From positions 322,764-386,763 of the forward strand of contig UICE01000002.1 of NCBI GenBank assembly GCA_900471815.1: a stretch of 64,000 nt of DNA, written 5' to 3'. Positions 1 to 7,555 of this stretch are shown here, in pieces. Positions within the stretch are counted from its first letter, which is position 1; every line of letters begins with the position of its first letter. A model generated the notes under the pieces. That model was given only the letters and a program-made list of their open reading frames with translations. It did not search any database and was not told where the DNA came from. This DNA is from Hyphomicrobiales bacterium. Lineage in GTDB: Bacteria; Pseudomonadota; Alphaproteobacteria; Rhizobiales; Rhizobiaceae. The position numbers and the translations under genes were made by a program.

Positions 1-366
1 CTTGGATGGCTTGAATAGCTGGAAGGGAGCGCCCAGCGGGTCGGCGACAACCGCGAATGTCCCCACGCCAGGAATCTCCATAATATCGGTGTGAACTTTG
101 CCGCCGGCCTCCTTCACACGCTCCACATAGTCAGCCACGTCATCAACCATGATGTAACCTGACCACATGGGCGGAACGCCCTCCACCTTCGCATCCTTTG
201 CCGACATCAGTCCCGCTACGGGAGCCTTGTCGACGGTCAGCAGTGTATATTTCACAGGAGAGTTGGCAGAATCCTCCGCCCCCCACCCTACGACATGGGT
301 ATAAAAAGCTTCGGCAGCCTGCGTATCGCTCGTCAGCAATTCGTACCAGATAAAATTTCCGCTCAT
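1..366 (-). CDS. VOC family (glyoxalase-like) protein, partial
   Basis: The reading frame starts with ATG at 366 and runs off the left edge, giving about 122 residues. It opens MSGNFIWYEL, followed by the segment SDTQAAEAFYTHVVGW, the usual first beta-alpha unit of a vicinal-oxygen-chelate domain. A second half with ADPLGAPFQLFKP is typical of the PhnB/glyoxalase-like subgroup. These proteins bind a metal and act as dioxygenases, isomerases or drug-binding proteins; the substrate cannot be read from the sequence. An AGGAC-type ribosome site lies just upstream. It diverges from the MarR gene at 435 and shares an 18-bp palindrome with it, so it is probably repressed by that regulator. The C-terminal end is outside the window. 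Confidence 0.85.
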   Translation of the reverse strand, partial: MSGNFIWYELLTSDTQAAEAFYTHVVGWGAEDSANSPVKYTLLTVDKAPVAGLMSAKDAKVEGVPPMWSGYIMVDDVADYVERVKEAGGKVHTDIMEIPGVGTFAVVADPLGAPFQLFKPSK

Positions 367-408
367 GATAAGTCCTCCCACCAAGATCTGTATCTGAATG
401 TTGACAAA

Positions 409-426
409 TATGTTGATATCAACATA
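409..426. promoter_or_regulatory. 18-bp perfect palindrome, likely MarR operator
   Basis: TATGTTGATATCAACATA is a perfect inverted repeat centred between 417 and 418. It contains TTGATATCAA, a core seen in many MarR-family operators. It lies between the divergent VOC and MarR genes, overlaps a likely promoter (TTGACA at 401-406) and ends 9 bases before the MarR ATG, so bound repressor would block both genes. Confidence 0.75.
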
Positions 427-434
427 AATAAATC

Positions 435-881
435 ATGTCAAAGACGATCTCTGTTACTTTCGAAACCACTATTCACGTTCGTGATCACTGCATGTGCCTG
501 ACCGTTCAGCGGGCCGCTCGCTCTTTGGCGCGAATGTTCGATGAAGCGCTTCGCCCCCACGAGCTGACCAACGGCCAATTTTCCTTGCTGATGTCATTGA
601 ACCGGCCAGAGCCGCCAAATCTCAGTTCTGTTGCTTCTTTGCTTGCCATGGACCGCACGACACTTACTGCCGCGCTAAAGCCAATGGAAAGACGTGGTCT
701 GATCACGACCATGGTCGACCCAAGCGACAAGCGGAGCCGCCTCCTGACTTTGACGGATAAGGGATTGCATCTGCTCGCTGCCGTGATGCCCATATGGGTG
801 AGTACGCATGACGAACTTGAACAGGTCTTGACGCCCGGCGAACAAGGGCGATTGCTCAACGATCTGAGGAAGTTGCTTTAG
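435..881 (+). CDS. MarR-family transcriptional regulator
   Basis: This 148-residue protein has the MarR winged-helix layout. A first helix (TVQRAARSLARMFDEALRPHELT, about residues 23-45) is followed by a recognition region LSSVASLLAMDRTTLTAALKPMERRGLI (about 62-90). The wing carries DPSDKRSRLLTLTDKG, a MarR hallmark. Such dimers usually repress neighbouring detoxification genes until a phenolic or oxidised ligand binds. The ATG at 435 lacks a clear Shine-Dalgarno sequence and follows the palindrome closely, so a leaderless message or the internal ATG at 492 is possible. VOC-fold genes lie on both sides and are the likely targets. The inducer is unknown. Confidence 0.88.
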   Translation: MSKTISVTFETTIHVRDHCMCLTVQRAARSLARMFDEALRPHELTNGQFSLLMSLNRPEPPNLSSVASLLAMDRTTLTAALKPMERRGLITTMVDPSDKRSRLLTLTDKGLHLLAAVMPIWVSTHDELEQVLTPGEQGRLLNDLRKLL

Positions 882-895
882 AGAAGAATGCGGGA

Positions 896-1246
896 CTAGC
901 TCTGCTCCAGCACATTTATGATCGCGCCGGATGGATCGCGAACATAGAAGCGGCGAACACCCCATGGTTCGTCAGTTATCTGGTAAACGATCTCATGACC
1001 GGCAGCTTTGACGAGATCGTAGATCTTGTCCACATTGTCGACTTCTATTGATATCCGGGGGACGATCGTGCCGGAGCCGCCTTGGCTCGCCACGCTCAAT
1101 TGAGGCTTTGTTCCTTCCGGCGAGGCAAAAGTCAAAATCCAACCATGATCCATGACAACTTGCAGATCGAACAAAGCTTCGTAGAACGAGCGCAAGGCCT
1201 GCGGGTCTTCCGCAGGCAGGTTTGCAACAATACGTTTTACAGCCAT
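896..1246 (-). CDS. VOC family protein (glyoxalase/bleomycin-resistance fold)
   Basis: This 116-residue single-domain protein matches the glyoxalase/bleomycin-resistance fold. It has VANLPAEDPQALRSFYEALFDLQVV at the N-terminus and WGVRRFYVRDPSGAIINVLE at the C-terminus. The final DPSGxxxNxxE region normally supplies the last metal ligand. The protein would work as a cytosolic dimer, but its substrate is unknown. Its stop lies 14 bases from the stop of the convergent MarR gene, so the MarR gene sits between two VOC genes. Whether this copy is also under MarR control is not evident, because no copy of the palindrome was seen before its start. Confidence 0.85.
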   Translation of the reverse strand: MAVKRIVANLPAEDPQALRSFYEALFDLQVVMDHGWILTFASPEGTKPQLSVASQGGSGTIVPRISIEVDNVDKIYDLVKAAGHEIVYQITDEPWGVRRFYVRDPSGAIINVLEQS

Positions 1247-1309
1247 GGCAATTCTCCATCATCGCAAGACCTAATGGATAGGTTTGCTGAGCGAAAGTCC
1301 AACCACAAG

Positions 1310-1338
1310 TTGCTTGGAAATAGTTCCAATGATGCTAT
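1310..1338 (+). promoter_or_regulatory. Strong sigma-70-type promoter for small RNA
   Basis: TTGCTT at 1310-1315 and TGCTAT at 1333-1338 are separated by 17 bases, close to the alphaproteobacterial housekeeping promoter. No reading frame follows. Instead a short GC-rich structured stretch ends in an intrinsic terminator about 95 bases downstream. Confidence 0.55.
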
Positions 1339-1344
1339 ATTTGG

Positions 1345-1439
1345 AAGCGGAGTGAGGAGCGGATTTCCGCCCACCCCTCTATATCTTACTATTTGAAATG
1401 GACCCGGATGCTGAGCCACCAGCTAGTCCGGGTCTTTTT
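1345..1439 (+). ncRNA. Candidate trans-acting small RNA (about 95 nt)
   Basis: A promoter-like pair at 1310-1338 is followed by a hairpin GCGGA-TT-TCCGC (1349-1360). Next comes an unpaired pyrimidine run CCCACCCCTCT that could pair with ribosome-binding sites. The end is a perfect 8-bp terminator stem, GACCCGGA (1401-1408) with TCCGGGTC (1427-1434), followed by five T. This layout resembles Hfq-dependent alphaproteobacterial sRNAs. The exact family cannot be named from inspection, and the transcript ends are inferred. Confidence 0.5.
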
Positions 1440-1707
1440 CACAGTAAGAGTAACGCTAGACGGCATGTACCGCATAGTTTACCTCCAGTTTAGGCTGATG
1501 CCCAGTCGGGAAGCCCATCTTCCCGATGGGCCGGTCCGCTCGGCCCACACTGCTTCTGCCCTCAAAACTACCCGATATTTGGCTGGAAACCCGATGGAGG
1601 ACAACGAACGCACAGTTGTATAATTTGTGCCGTCAGCAGTGCTCAGGTTGTTATTATCCAACGAAAATCGCATCTTGATTGCGTCGCAATTGCCGGGTTA
1701 ATGCGGA
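1440..1707 (+). other. Non-coding leader with competing hairpins upstream of the EEP gene
   Basis: No credible gene is seen here. Two stems compete for the same bases: GCCCATC (1513-1519) with GATGGGC (1525-1531), and GGGCCG (1528-1533) with CGGCCC (1541-1546). They share 1528-1531. This could be a structured leader for the gene at 1708 or the remains of a repeat. No known riboswitch was recognised. Confidence 0.3.
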
Positions 1708-2715
1708 ATGATGATGACGAAGAACAAGCAATCCTGGATCAAGCTCGCAGCCGTATTAATACCGGTTCTGTTTTCCATACCTCTGGTGCTTGGTTTTTTC
1801 GGTGCTGCACATCCAGCGCTCGATTCTTTTTCGCATTTTCGTATGCATCTTGCCGTGCTCATGGCTCTGTCTGCATTGCCAGCGCTGTTTCTTCGTCTTT
1901 GGCGCGAAGGAATAATGGCAATCGTTTTAAGCATGACTGCCCTGGCTACAATACTGACACCGCCGACCGCCCCCGGCGCAGAGGCTACGCCCACACCCCT
2001 TGCGCAGTACAAGCTGCTGCAACTGAATCTGCGCTATGACAATGAGCAGCAGGCGGAGGTTTTCCGGTTGATCGGTAGAGAGTCGCCCGATGTCATTGCC
2101 TTGCAGGAGGTTTCCGACAATTGGCGCCCCCGACTTAAAGCCATAGAAGCGCGTTATCCTTATACGTTTTACTGCTCTAATCGCAGCCCAATAGGAGGCG
2201 CAGCGATCCTTTCGCGGCGTCCCTTCGCATTGGGCTCAACTCCGATCTGTATTGATAGTCTCGTCGCTATTGCGAGGATCGACTTTGGCGGACGCAGCGC
2301 CATAATTGCATCGTTGCATCTGGATTGGCCATGGCCTTTCGCGCAGGACTGGAATGTCGAGGAAATCCGGCCCTATTTCGAAAAACTCGAAGGACCGTTG
2401 ATTGTTTCAGGTGATTTTAATGCCGTACCGTGGAGCCAAACGCTAAAAAACATCACACAATATAGCAAGACACGCATTGCAGAGGGCTTGCGCCCAAGCT
2501 GGCTGGTCAACGGAACCCTGGCGCGCGCGGCCAAATGGATTGGCCTGCCGCTGGACCACATACTGGTCTCAGACAGGGTTGTCTCGACACAGGTCGAAAC
2601 TCTTGAACCTGTAGGCTCGGACCACCTGCCGCTTCTGCTGCGCTTTTCAATTGCCGGTGTCGATGACGGCAACGAGCCAGAGCAGCAGACAGTGATGCTT
2701 GAAAAGTCTGAGTAG
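1708..2715 (+). CDS. Membrane-anchored endonuclease/exonuclease/phosphatase family protein
   Basis: The protein has 335 residues. Three hydrophobic segments come first (about 12-31, 45-63 and 67-85). A Pro/Thr/Ala linker leads to an EEP domain from residue 100. Domain motifs in order are LLQLNLRYDN, DVIALQEVSD, the HLDWPWP region, SGDFNAVPWS (about 233) and GSDHLPLLL (about 303). The E in LQEV, the D and N in GDFN and the final SDH are the metal-binding and catalytic residues of DNase-I-like phosphodiesterases. The catalytic domain probably faces the periplasm. Substrates in this family include nucleic acids and phospholipid head groups, and nothing here decides between them. Three consecutive ATG codons make the exact start uncertain. 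It converges on the ETF-QO gene. Confidence 0.85.
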   Translation: MMMTKNKQSWIKLAAVLIPVLFSIPLVLGFFGAAHPALDSFSHFRMHLAVLMALSALPALFLRLWREGIMAIVLSMTALATILTPPTAPGAEATPTPLAQYKLLQLNLRYDNEQQAEVFRLIGRESPDVIALQEVSDNWRPRLKAIEARYPYTFYCSNRSPIGGAAILSRRPFALGSTPICIDSLVAIARIDFGGRSAIIASLHLDWPWPFAQDWNVEEIRPYFEKLEGPLIVSGDFNAVPWSQTLKNITQYSKTRIAEGLRPSWLVNGTLARAAKWIGLPLDHILVSDRVVSTQVETLEPVGSDHLPLLLRFSIAGVDDGNEPEQQTVMLEKSE

Positions 2716-2751
2716 CGGCTTTCAGCATCACCGTAGCGCGTCGTTGCAGTT

Positions 2752-4419
2752 CTACATATTCGTGTAGACAGGACCCTCGCCACCCTGCGGCGGTACCCAA
2801 TTGATATTCTGGTTCGGGTCCTTGATATCGCAAGTCTTGCAGTGAACGCAGTTCTGCGCATTGATCACGAATTTCGGGCCGGTTGGTTCCTCAACCCACT
2901 CATAAACACCAGCCGGACAATAGCGTGTTGATGGTCCGGCAAAAATATCGTGCTCGGAAGTCTTTTGAAGCGCCATGTTCTTGACGATCAGATGGGCTGG
3001 TTCGTTTTCTTCATGATTTGTATTGGAGAGGAATACTGAGGAAAGACGATCAAAAGTCAGGACGCCATCTGGCTTCGGATAGGCAATCGGCTTGTAATTT
3101 GCCGCTGGCTCCAGCGATGCCGCATCATTCTTGCCGTGTTTCCAGGTACCAAAAGGCGACCAGCCGCCAAAAATTGTATTGAGCCACATATCGAGACCAC
3201 CGAGGGCGACGCCGCCAATGGTGCCAAGCTTTGACCACATCGGCTTGACGTTGCGGACACGCTTGAGGTCCTTGCCGATTTCGCTGGTGCGCCAGGCATT
3301 TTCGTAAGTAATCAGTTCATCATTGGCCCGGCCTGTCGCCAATGCTTCTGCAACATGTTCTGCGGCAAGCATGCCTGATAGCATTGCATTATGCGAACCC
3401 TTGATACGCGGAACATTGACGAACCCGGCGGAGCAACCAAGCAGCGCACCGCCCGGGAAAGATAGCTTCGGTACAGATTGCCAGCCGCCTTCGGTAATCG
3501 CACGCGCACCATAGCCAAGACGTTTTCCACCTTCGAAAATACCACGAATGGCTGGGTGGGTTTTGAAACGCTGAAATTCTTCGAATGGCGACAGATAGGG
3601 GTTCTTGTAATTGAGATGCATGACAAACCCGACCGCGACCGTGTTGTCCTCCAAATGATAGAGGAACGATCCGCCACCTGTTTTCATGTCAAGCGGCCAG
3701 CCGAATGAATGTTGCACAAGTCCAAGTTTGTGCTTTGCAGGATCAATCTGCCAGAGTTCCTTCAAGCCGATACCGTATTTGGCTGGCTCCTTGCCCTCAT
3801 CGAGCTTGAACTGGTTGATAAGCTGTTTGGCAAGAGAGCCCCGCGCGCCTTCAGCAATAAGCGTGTACTTGCCCAGCAGTTCCATGCCACGCGTATAGGC
3901 TGGGCCGTGCGAACCGTCTTTTTCAATACCCATATCGCCCGTCGCAACGCCAATGACAGCACCGCTATCATTGTAGAGCACTTCGGTTGCGGCAAAGCCC
4001 GGGTAAATTTCGACGCCGAGCTCCTCGGCCTTTGTGCCAAGCCAACGGCACACATTGCCCAGTGAAACAATGAAATTGCCATGATTGTTCATCAGCGGCG
4101 GCATGGCGAAATTCGGTAAACGCACAGAGCCCGCTGGTCCGAGCACAAGAAAATGATCCGCGGTCACAGGCGTCTTGAAGGGATGCCCCTCCTCTTCGCG
4201 CCAACCCGGCAAGAGCTTATCGACACCGATCGGATCAACGACAGCACCGGAAAGGATGTGTGCGCCCACCTCGCCGCCCTTTTCAAGGACGACAACTGAA
4301 AGCTCGGGGTTGATTTGCTTGAGCCTGATGGCAGCAGAAAGGCCGGAAGGCCCGCCGCCGACGATCACGACATCAAACTCCATGCTCTCGCGCTCTGGAA
4401 GTTCAATTGTCTCGCTCAT
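2752..4419 (-). CDS. etfD: Electron transfer flavoprotein-ubiquinone oxidoreductase
   Basis: This 555-residue protein passes electrons from reduced ETF, generated by acyl-CoA and other flavin dehydrogenases, to ubiquinone at the inner membrane. The N-terminus has the FAD-binding motif VVIVGGGPSGLSAAIRLKQ (about 16-34). The middle matches the FixC/ETF-QO fold with SGAVVDP and EGARGSLAKQL. The C-terminus has the four-cysteine 4Fe-4S site CPAGVYEW ... NCVHCKTCDIKDP followed by NINWVPP. Length and motifs are those of a complete enzyme. The start at 4419 has an AGGAGG ribosome site directly upstream. A palindromic MerR/LiuR-like site lies about 155 bases upstream, suggesting control with branched-chain amino acid or fatty acid breakdown. 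Confidence 0.95.
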   Translation of the reverse strand: MSETIELPERESMEFDVVIVGGGPSGLSAAIRLKQINPELSVVVLEKGGEVGAHILSGAVVDPIGVDKLLPGWREEEGHPFKTPVTADHFLVLGPAGSVRLPNFAMPPLMNNHGNFIVSLGNVCRWLGTKAEELGVEIYPGFAATEVLYNDSGAVIGVATGDMGIEKDGSHGPAYTRGMELLGKYTLIAEGARGSLAKQLINQFKLDEGKEPAKYGIGLKELWQIDPAKHKLGLVQHSFGWPLDMKTGGGSFLYHLEDNTVAVGFVMHLNYKNPYLSPFEEFQRFKTHPAIRGIFEGGKRLGYGARAITEGGWQSVPKLSFPGGALLGCSAGFVNVPRIKGSHNAMLSGMLAAEHVAEALATGRANDELITYENAWRTSEIGKDLKRVRNVKPMWSKLGTIGGVALGGLDMWLNTIFGGWSPFGTWKHGKNDAASLEPAANYKPIAYPKPDGVLTFDRLSSVFLSNTNHEENEPAHLIVKNMALQKTSEHDIFAGPSTRYCPAGVYEWVEEPTGPKFVINAQNCVHCKTCDIKDPNQNINWVPPQGGEGPVYTNM

Positions 4420-4572
4420 GCATTCCTCCTGCAGTAAATTCCCTTATGCGCCGGTGGCGCGTCGTTTTTTTGATTTGTAGCGCAACAATAACTGTTTGCC
4501 ACAATGAGTCGCGCCTATCAGATGCGGCCAATTGCCCTCATTCCACGACTAGCTGGCATATTTTTATACTTA

Positions 4573-4590
4573 CTTTAACGTAAACGTCAA
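4573..4590 (-). promoter_or_regulatory. Promoter with LiuR/MerR-like palindrome upstream of etfD
   Basis: TTAACGTAAACGTCAA (4575-4590) fits the symmetric pattern TTnACGTnnACGTnAA. On the minus strand it contains TTGACG as a -35 element, with TATAAA 16 bases further on. MerR-type regulators such as LiuR bind sites of this form between promoter elements. The assignment rests on pattern likeness only. Confidence 0.4.
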
Positions 4591-4709
4591 TATATCTACC
4601 GGGGAGGCCGCTTGCTAGTTCCTTACAGCTGTTGCACCCTCGCTCTTTTCCGTCATAATCCTGCATCAAATTGCCGACCACGTTGAACGCAACCGCTTGG
4701 GAGGGCCGG

Positions 4710-5312
4710 ATGAGGTGGATGAGTCTGCGCTGGCCTTTAAGCCTGATAACCGGTTGCGTTCTGTTTTTCGCGAGCATCGCAGCCCAAGCTGAATCTGGAA
4801 AATTGTGGAGTGCAGGCCGCTATACTTTTTCCGATGAAATGGGAGGCTTTACGATTATCGGTGTAAGCGGAAAAGGCACAAGGCAAGACCCGATTATCCT
4901 GACCGAAGAGTTCCATTCGACAACGCCCGCAGTCCTGATCATTCGAACCGAACAGACCAATCTTAAAGATCCTGCCGAAGATATCGGCATCCTGTTTCAC
5001 ATGCGTGTCGAAGTAACCAATGGCAGTGGTCACCCTTGGGTAGAATTTGGCTTCGAGTTGCAGGAGCAATTGAATGTGCCAAGCGACTATGGCGATGGGC
5101 TGTCCTTCTATCAGCCGGGCGACAAGAAGGACGCTATCGACTCATATGGCTATGCAAGTTTCAGCGATGATTTCGAGCCCTATGACCGGATGATATTCCG
5201 CGATGGAAAGATTGATCCCGGCGAGAATGCCAGCTTTGGCTTTCCGATAGCCGACTTTACGCCCAAACGTACATTTTATCTTGTGCAGGACCCACGCATT
5301 CCCTCCTCTTAA
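4710..5312 (+). CDS. Secreted protein of unknown function
   Basis: Starting at the ATG at 4710, preceded by a GGAGGG ribosome site, the protein has 200 residues. An N-terminal signal peptide runs to about residue 27 (RWPLSLITGCVLFFASIAAQAES). The mature part has no membrane segment and no cysteine. It looks like an all-beta domain (YTFSDEMGGFTIIGVSGKGT, then VEVTNGSGHPWVEFGFELQEQ and ENASFGFPIADFTPKRTFYLVQDP). The NGSGHPWVEFGFEL part resembles domains that recognise a bound partner, but I do not recognise the family. It probably acts in the periplasm. It ends shortly before the uracil-DNA glycosylase gene and could be co-transcribed with it. An in-frame ATG at 4671 is less likely because it lacks a ribosome site. 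Confidence 0.7.
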   Translation: MRWMSLRWPLSLITGCVLFFASIAAQAESGKLWSAGRYTFSDEMGGFTIIGVSGKGTRQDPIILTEEFHSTTPAVLIIRTEQTNLKDPAEDIGILFHMRVEVTNGSGHPWVEFGFELQEQLNVPSDYGDGLSFYQPGDKKDAIDSYGYASFSDDFEPYDRMIFRDGKIDPGENASFGFPIADFTPKRTFYLVQDPRIPSS

Positions 5313-5328
5313 ACGTCTTGAGCTTGCA

Positions 5329-6213
5329 ATGCACACTGCAATTTGCGACTTCAAGGATGAGAAGGATTATCCATTGTCGACGTTAAGCGAAATCTTGCAC
5401 TTTTATGCCGAGGCGGGAGTCGATACTCCGCTGGTCGACACGCCTGTCGACAGGTTTTCGCAGGTTGATACCAAGCGGGCACAGACTCAGCAGGCTCCCG
5501 TTGCCACTCGCTCAAATGCGCCCTCACCCGCCAGCTTAAAACCGCCCATCGATGCAAGCGCCTCCGCACCATCAACGCTCAGCAAGGCATCCGTGCCCGA
5601 TGATGCCAAGATTGCCATGGCCCGGCAGATGGCGGCGAACGCGACGACATTGGAGGAACTGCGCGAACAGCTGGCAGCATTTGATGGTTGTAATCTTAAA
5701 TTTACAGCAAAGAATCTGGTCTTTGCCGATGGCAATCCGCAAGCGGCGATCATGTTTGTCGGTGAAGCGCCGGGCCGCGAAGAAGATCTGGAGGGCATAC
5801 CCTTCATTGGCCGCTCAGGCCAGTTGCTCGACCGCATGTTGGCTGCAATCGGTCTCGACAGGCAAAGCGTATATATCGCCAATACAATTCCATGGCGTCC
5901 GCCCGGAAACAGAACGCCAACGCCTTTGGAAACTGAAATTTGCCGCCCCTTTTTCGAGCGGCAAATCGAGCTGGCAAATCCGAAATTACTTGTGGCGCTC
6001 GGTGGTCCTGCGGCAAAGGCATTGACCAATGCTCCTGAGGGCATTTTACGCCTTCGTGGAAATTGGAAAACCCATTTGACAGGGTCAGGAAATCAAATTC
6101 CCGTCATGCCAACGCTCCACCCGGCCTATCTGCTGCGCAATTCAGCGCAGAAAAAGTTTGCTTGGCGGGATTTCCTCAGCGTCAAATTACGGCTACGTGC
6201 CCTTACCGATTAA
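5329..6213 (+). CDS. Uracil-DNA glycosylase, family 4-like, lacking two cluster cysteines
   Basis: The protein has 294 residues from the ATG at 5329. It removes uracil from DNA to start base-excision repair. After a roughly 110-residue Pro/Ala/Ser-rich N-terminal region come the family-4 motifs: AIMFVGEAPGREEDLEGIPFIGRSGQLLDRML (motif 1), YIANTIPWRPPGNRTP, EICRPFFERQIEL and MPTLHPAYLLRN (motif 2). Canonical family 4 enzymes hold a 4Fe-4S cluster with four cysteines. Here C121 and C205 remain, but the expected first and third positions are F118 and W189, so a normal cluster is unlikely. A TTG at 5374 has a better ribosome site (AAGGA, 7 bases upstream) and may be the true start. The gene overlaps nothing and lies 17 bases after the secreted unknown. 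Confidence 0.85.
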   Translation: MHTAICDFKDEKDYPLSTLSEILHFYAEAGVDTPLVDTPVDRFSQVDTKRAQTQQAPVATRSNAPSPASLKPPIDASASAPSTLSKASVPDDAKIAMARQMAANATTLEELREQLAAFDGCNLKFTAKNLVFADGNPQAAIMFVGEAPGREEDLEGIPFIGRSGQLLDRMLAAIGLDRQSVYIANTIPWRPPGNRTPTPLETEICRPFFERQIELANPKLLVALGGPAAKALTNAPEGILRLRGNWKTHLTGSGNQIPVMPTLHPAYLLRNSAQKKFAWRDFLSVKLRLRALTD

Positions 6214-6304
6214 AACCTGCCGCAAAACCGGAGATGCAGTGTCGTAATTTCCGGCGCACCAAGCTGTGCTGCGCGATAAGGTTCATTGTAATCAGGATAA
6301 CATC

Positions 6305-7552
6305 ATGTTTCGCCAGCTCTTGCCCATCACGGCATTATTGACCAGCACGTTCTTGATGCTGACAGCAGGAGGGCTGGCAGGCATTCTTCTGCCGCTGCGT
6401 GCCGGCATGGAGGGCTGGTCGCCCACGACAATCGGTTGGATGGGCACGGGCTATGCGCTTGCCTTCACCGGTGGGTGTATCGTTGTGCCGCGCCTTGTGC
6501 GGCGCGTCGGCCATGTCAGGGTTTTTGCGGTACTATTGACGTTGCTGGGCATGTCTATGCTGATGCATGGGCTGATCATGGACCCATGGGCCTGGACATT
6601 ATTTCGGGCACTGGCTGGTTTTTCGCTGGCCGGAAGCTACATGGTCATCGAAAGCTGGCTCAATGAGCGCGTGACAAACGCCACACGCGGCATGGTTTTT
6701 TCCATCTATATGATCGTATCCATGCTGGGGTTGCTGGTGGGTCAATATATCCTGCCCTTCGGAAATCCCGCTACCCATGTGCTTTTTATGGTCGGTGCGC
6801 TGATCTACGCAGCAGCGCTTGTCCCCACGGGCCTATCCAATGCACAGTCCCCTCGTCCACTAACGCAAGTTTCGCTTGATCTGCCCGGTCTTTACCGAAA
6901 ATCTCCGGCTGCCATGGTCGGCTCCTTGCTTGCTGGCATCATTGCCGGGGCTTGGAACTTTCTTTCGGCGGTCTATGGCCGGGATATCGGCCTTTCCACA
7001 TTCGGCATAGCAACCATGATCGCAAGTTCGATGATCGGTGGCGCATTGTTCCAATATCCGATTGGCCGGATATCTGACTTCGTTGACCGGCGTTATGTCA
7101 TGGTTGTGGCGGGAATTGGCGGCGTGCTGATCTCAATTACGATGATCCTTGTCCAACCCAACACCCCATGGGTGATCTACACGCTGATGTTTGCATTCGG
7201 GACCGTGCTATTTCCGATCTATTCGCTCAACGTCGCCCATGCCAATGACTTTGCCGAGCCGAGCGAATTCGTAAAGATTTCGAGCGGACTGCTGATCGTT
7301 TATGGCATTGGCAGCATGATCGGCCCGCAAATTGCCGGCCGCCTTATGGATATGAACGGTCCATCCGGCTTCTTCGTCACCATGGCAATCACCTATGCTG
7401 CCTATGGCGGCTATGCGTTCTGGCGCAGTTTGCGCCGTGCTCCGCAAGCTCCTTCCGAGCGCCCGGACTTTGCCATAGGCGCCCATGACAGACCGCAAAC
7501 GCCAGAAACATTCAACCTTCATCCACTTAGTGAAGGCGTTCCTGACGAATGA
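6305..7552 (+). CDS. Major facilitator superfamily transporter
   Basis: From the ATG at 6305 (AGGA 9 bases upstream) the protein has 415 residues and about 12 hydrophobic helices. This is the typical MFS arrangement in two halves. Loop motifs such as PRLVRRVGHVRVF (between helices 2 and 3) and PIGRISDFVDRRYVM (the equivalent in the second half) are MFS signature A forms. The C-terminal 40 residues are hydrophilic and cytoplasmic. The sequence resembles the small-solute/drug MFS group found next to metabolic genes in Rhizobiales; the substrate is not apparent. The gene ends 3 bases from the stop of the convergent EamA-type transporter gene. Confidence 0.85.
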   Translation: MFRQLLPITALLTSTFLMLTAGGLAGILLPLRAGMEGWSPTTIGWMGTGYALAFTGGCIVVPRLVRRVGHVRVFAVLLTLLGMSMLMHGLIMDPWAWTLFRALAGFSLAGSYMVIESWLNERVTNATRGMVFSIYMIVSMLGLLVGQYILPFGNPATHVLFMVGALIYAAALVPTGLSNAQSPRPLTQVSLDLPGLYRKSPAAMVGSLLAGIIAGAWNFLSAVYGRDIGLSTFGIATMIASSMIGGALFQYPIGRISDFVDRRYVMVVAGIGGVLISITMILVQPNTPWVIYTLMFAFGTVLFPIYSLNVAHANDFAEPSEFVKISSGLLIVYGIGSMIGPQIAGRLMDMNGPSGFFVTMAITYAAYGGYAFWRSLRRAPQAPSERPDFAIGAHDRPQTPETFNLHPLSEGVPDE

Positions 7553-7555
7553 CAC

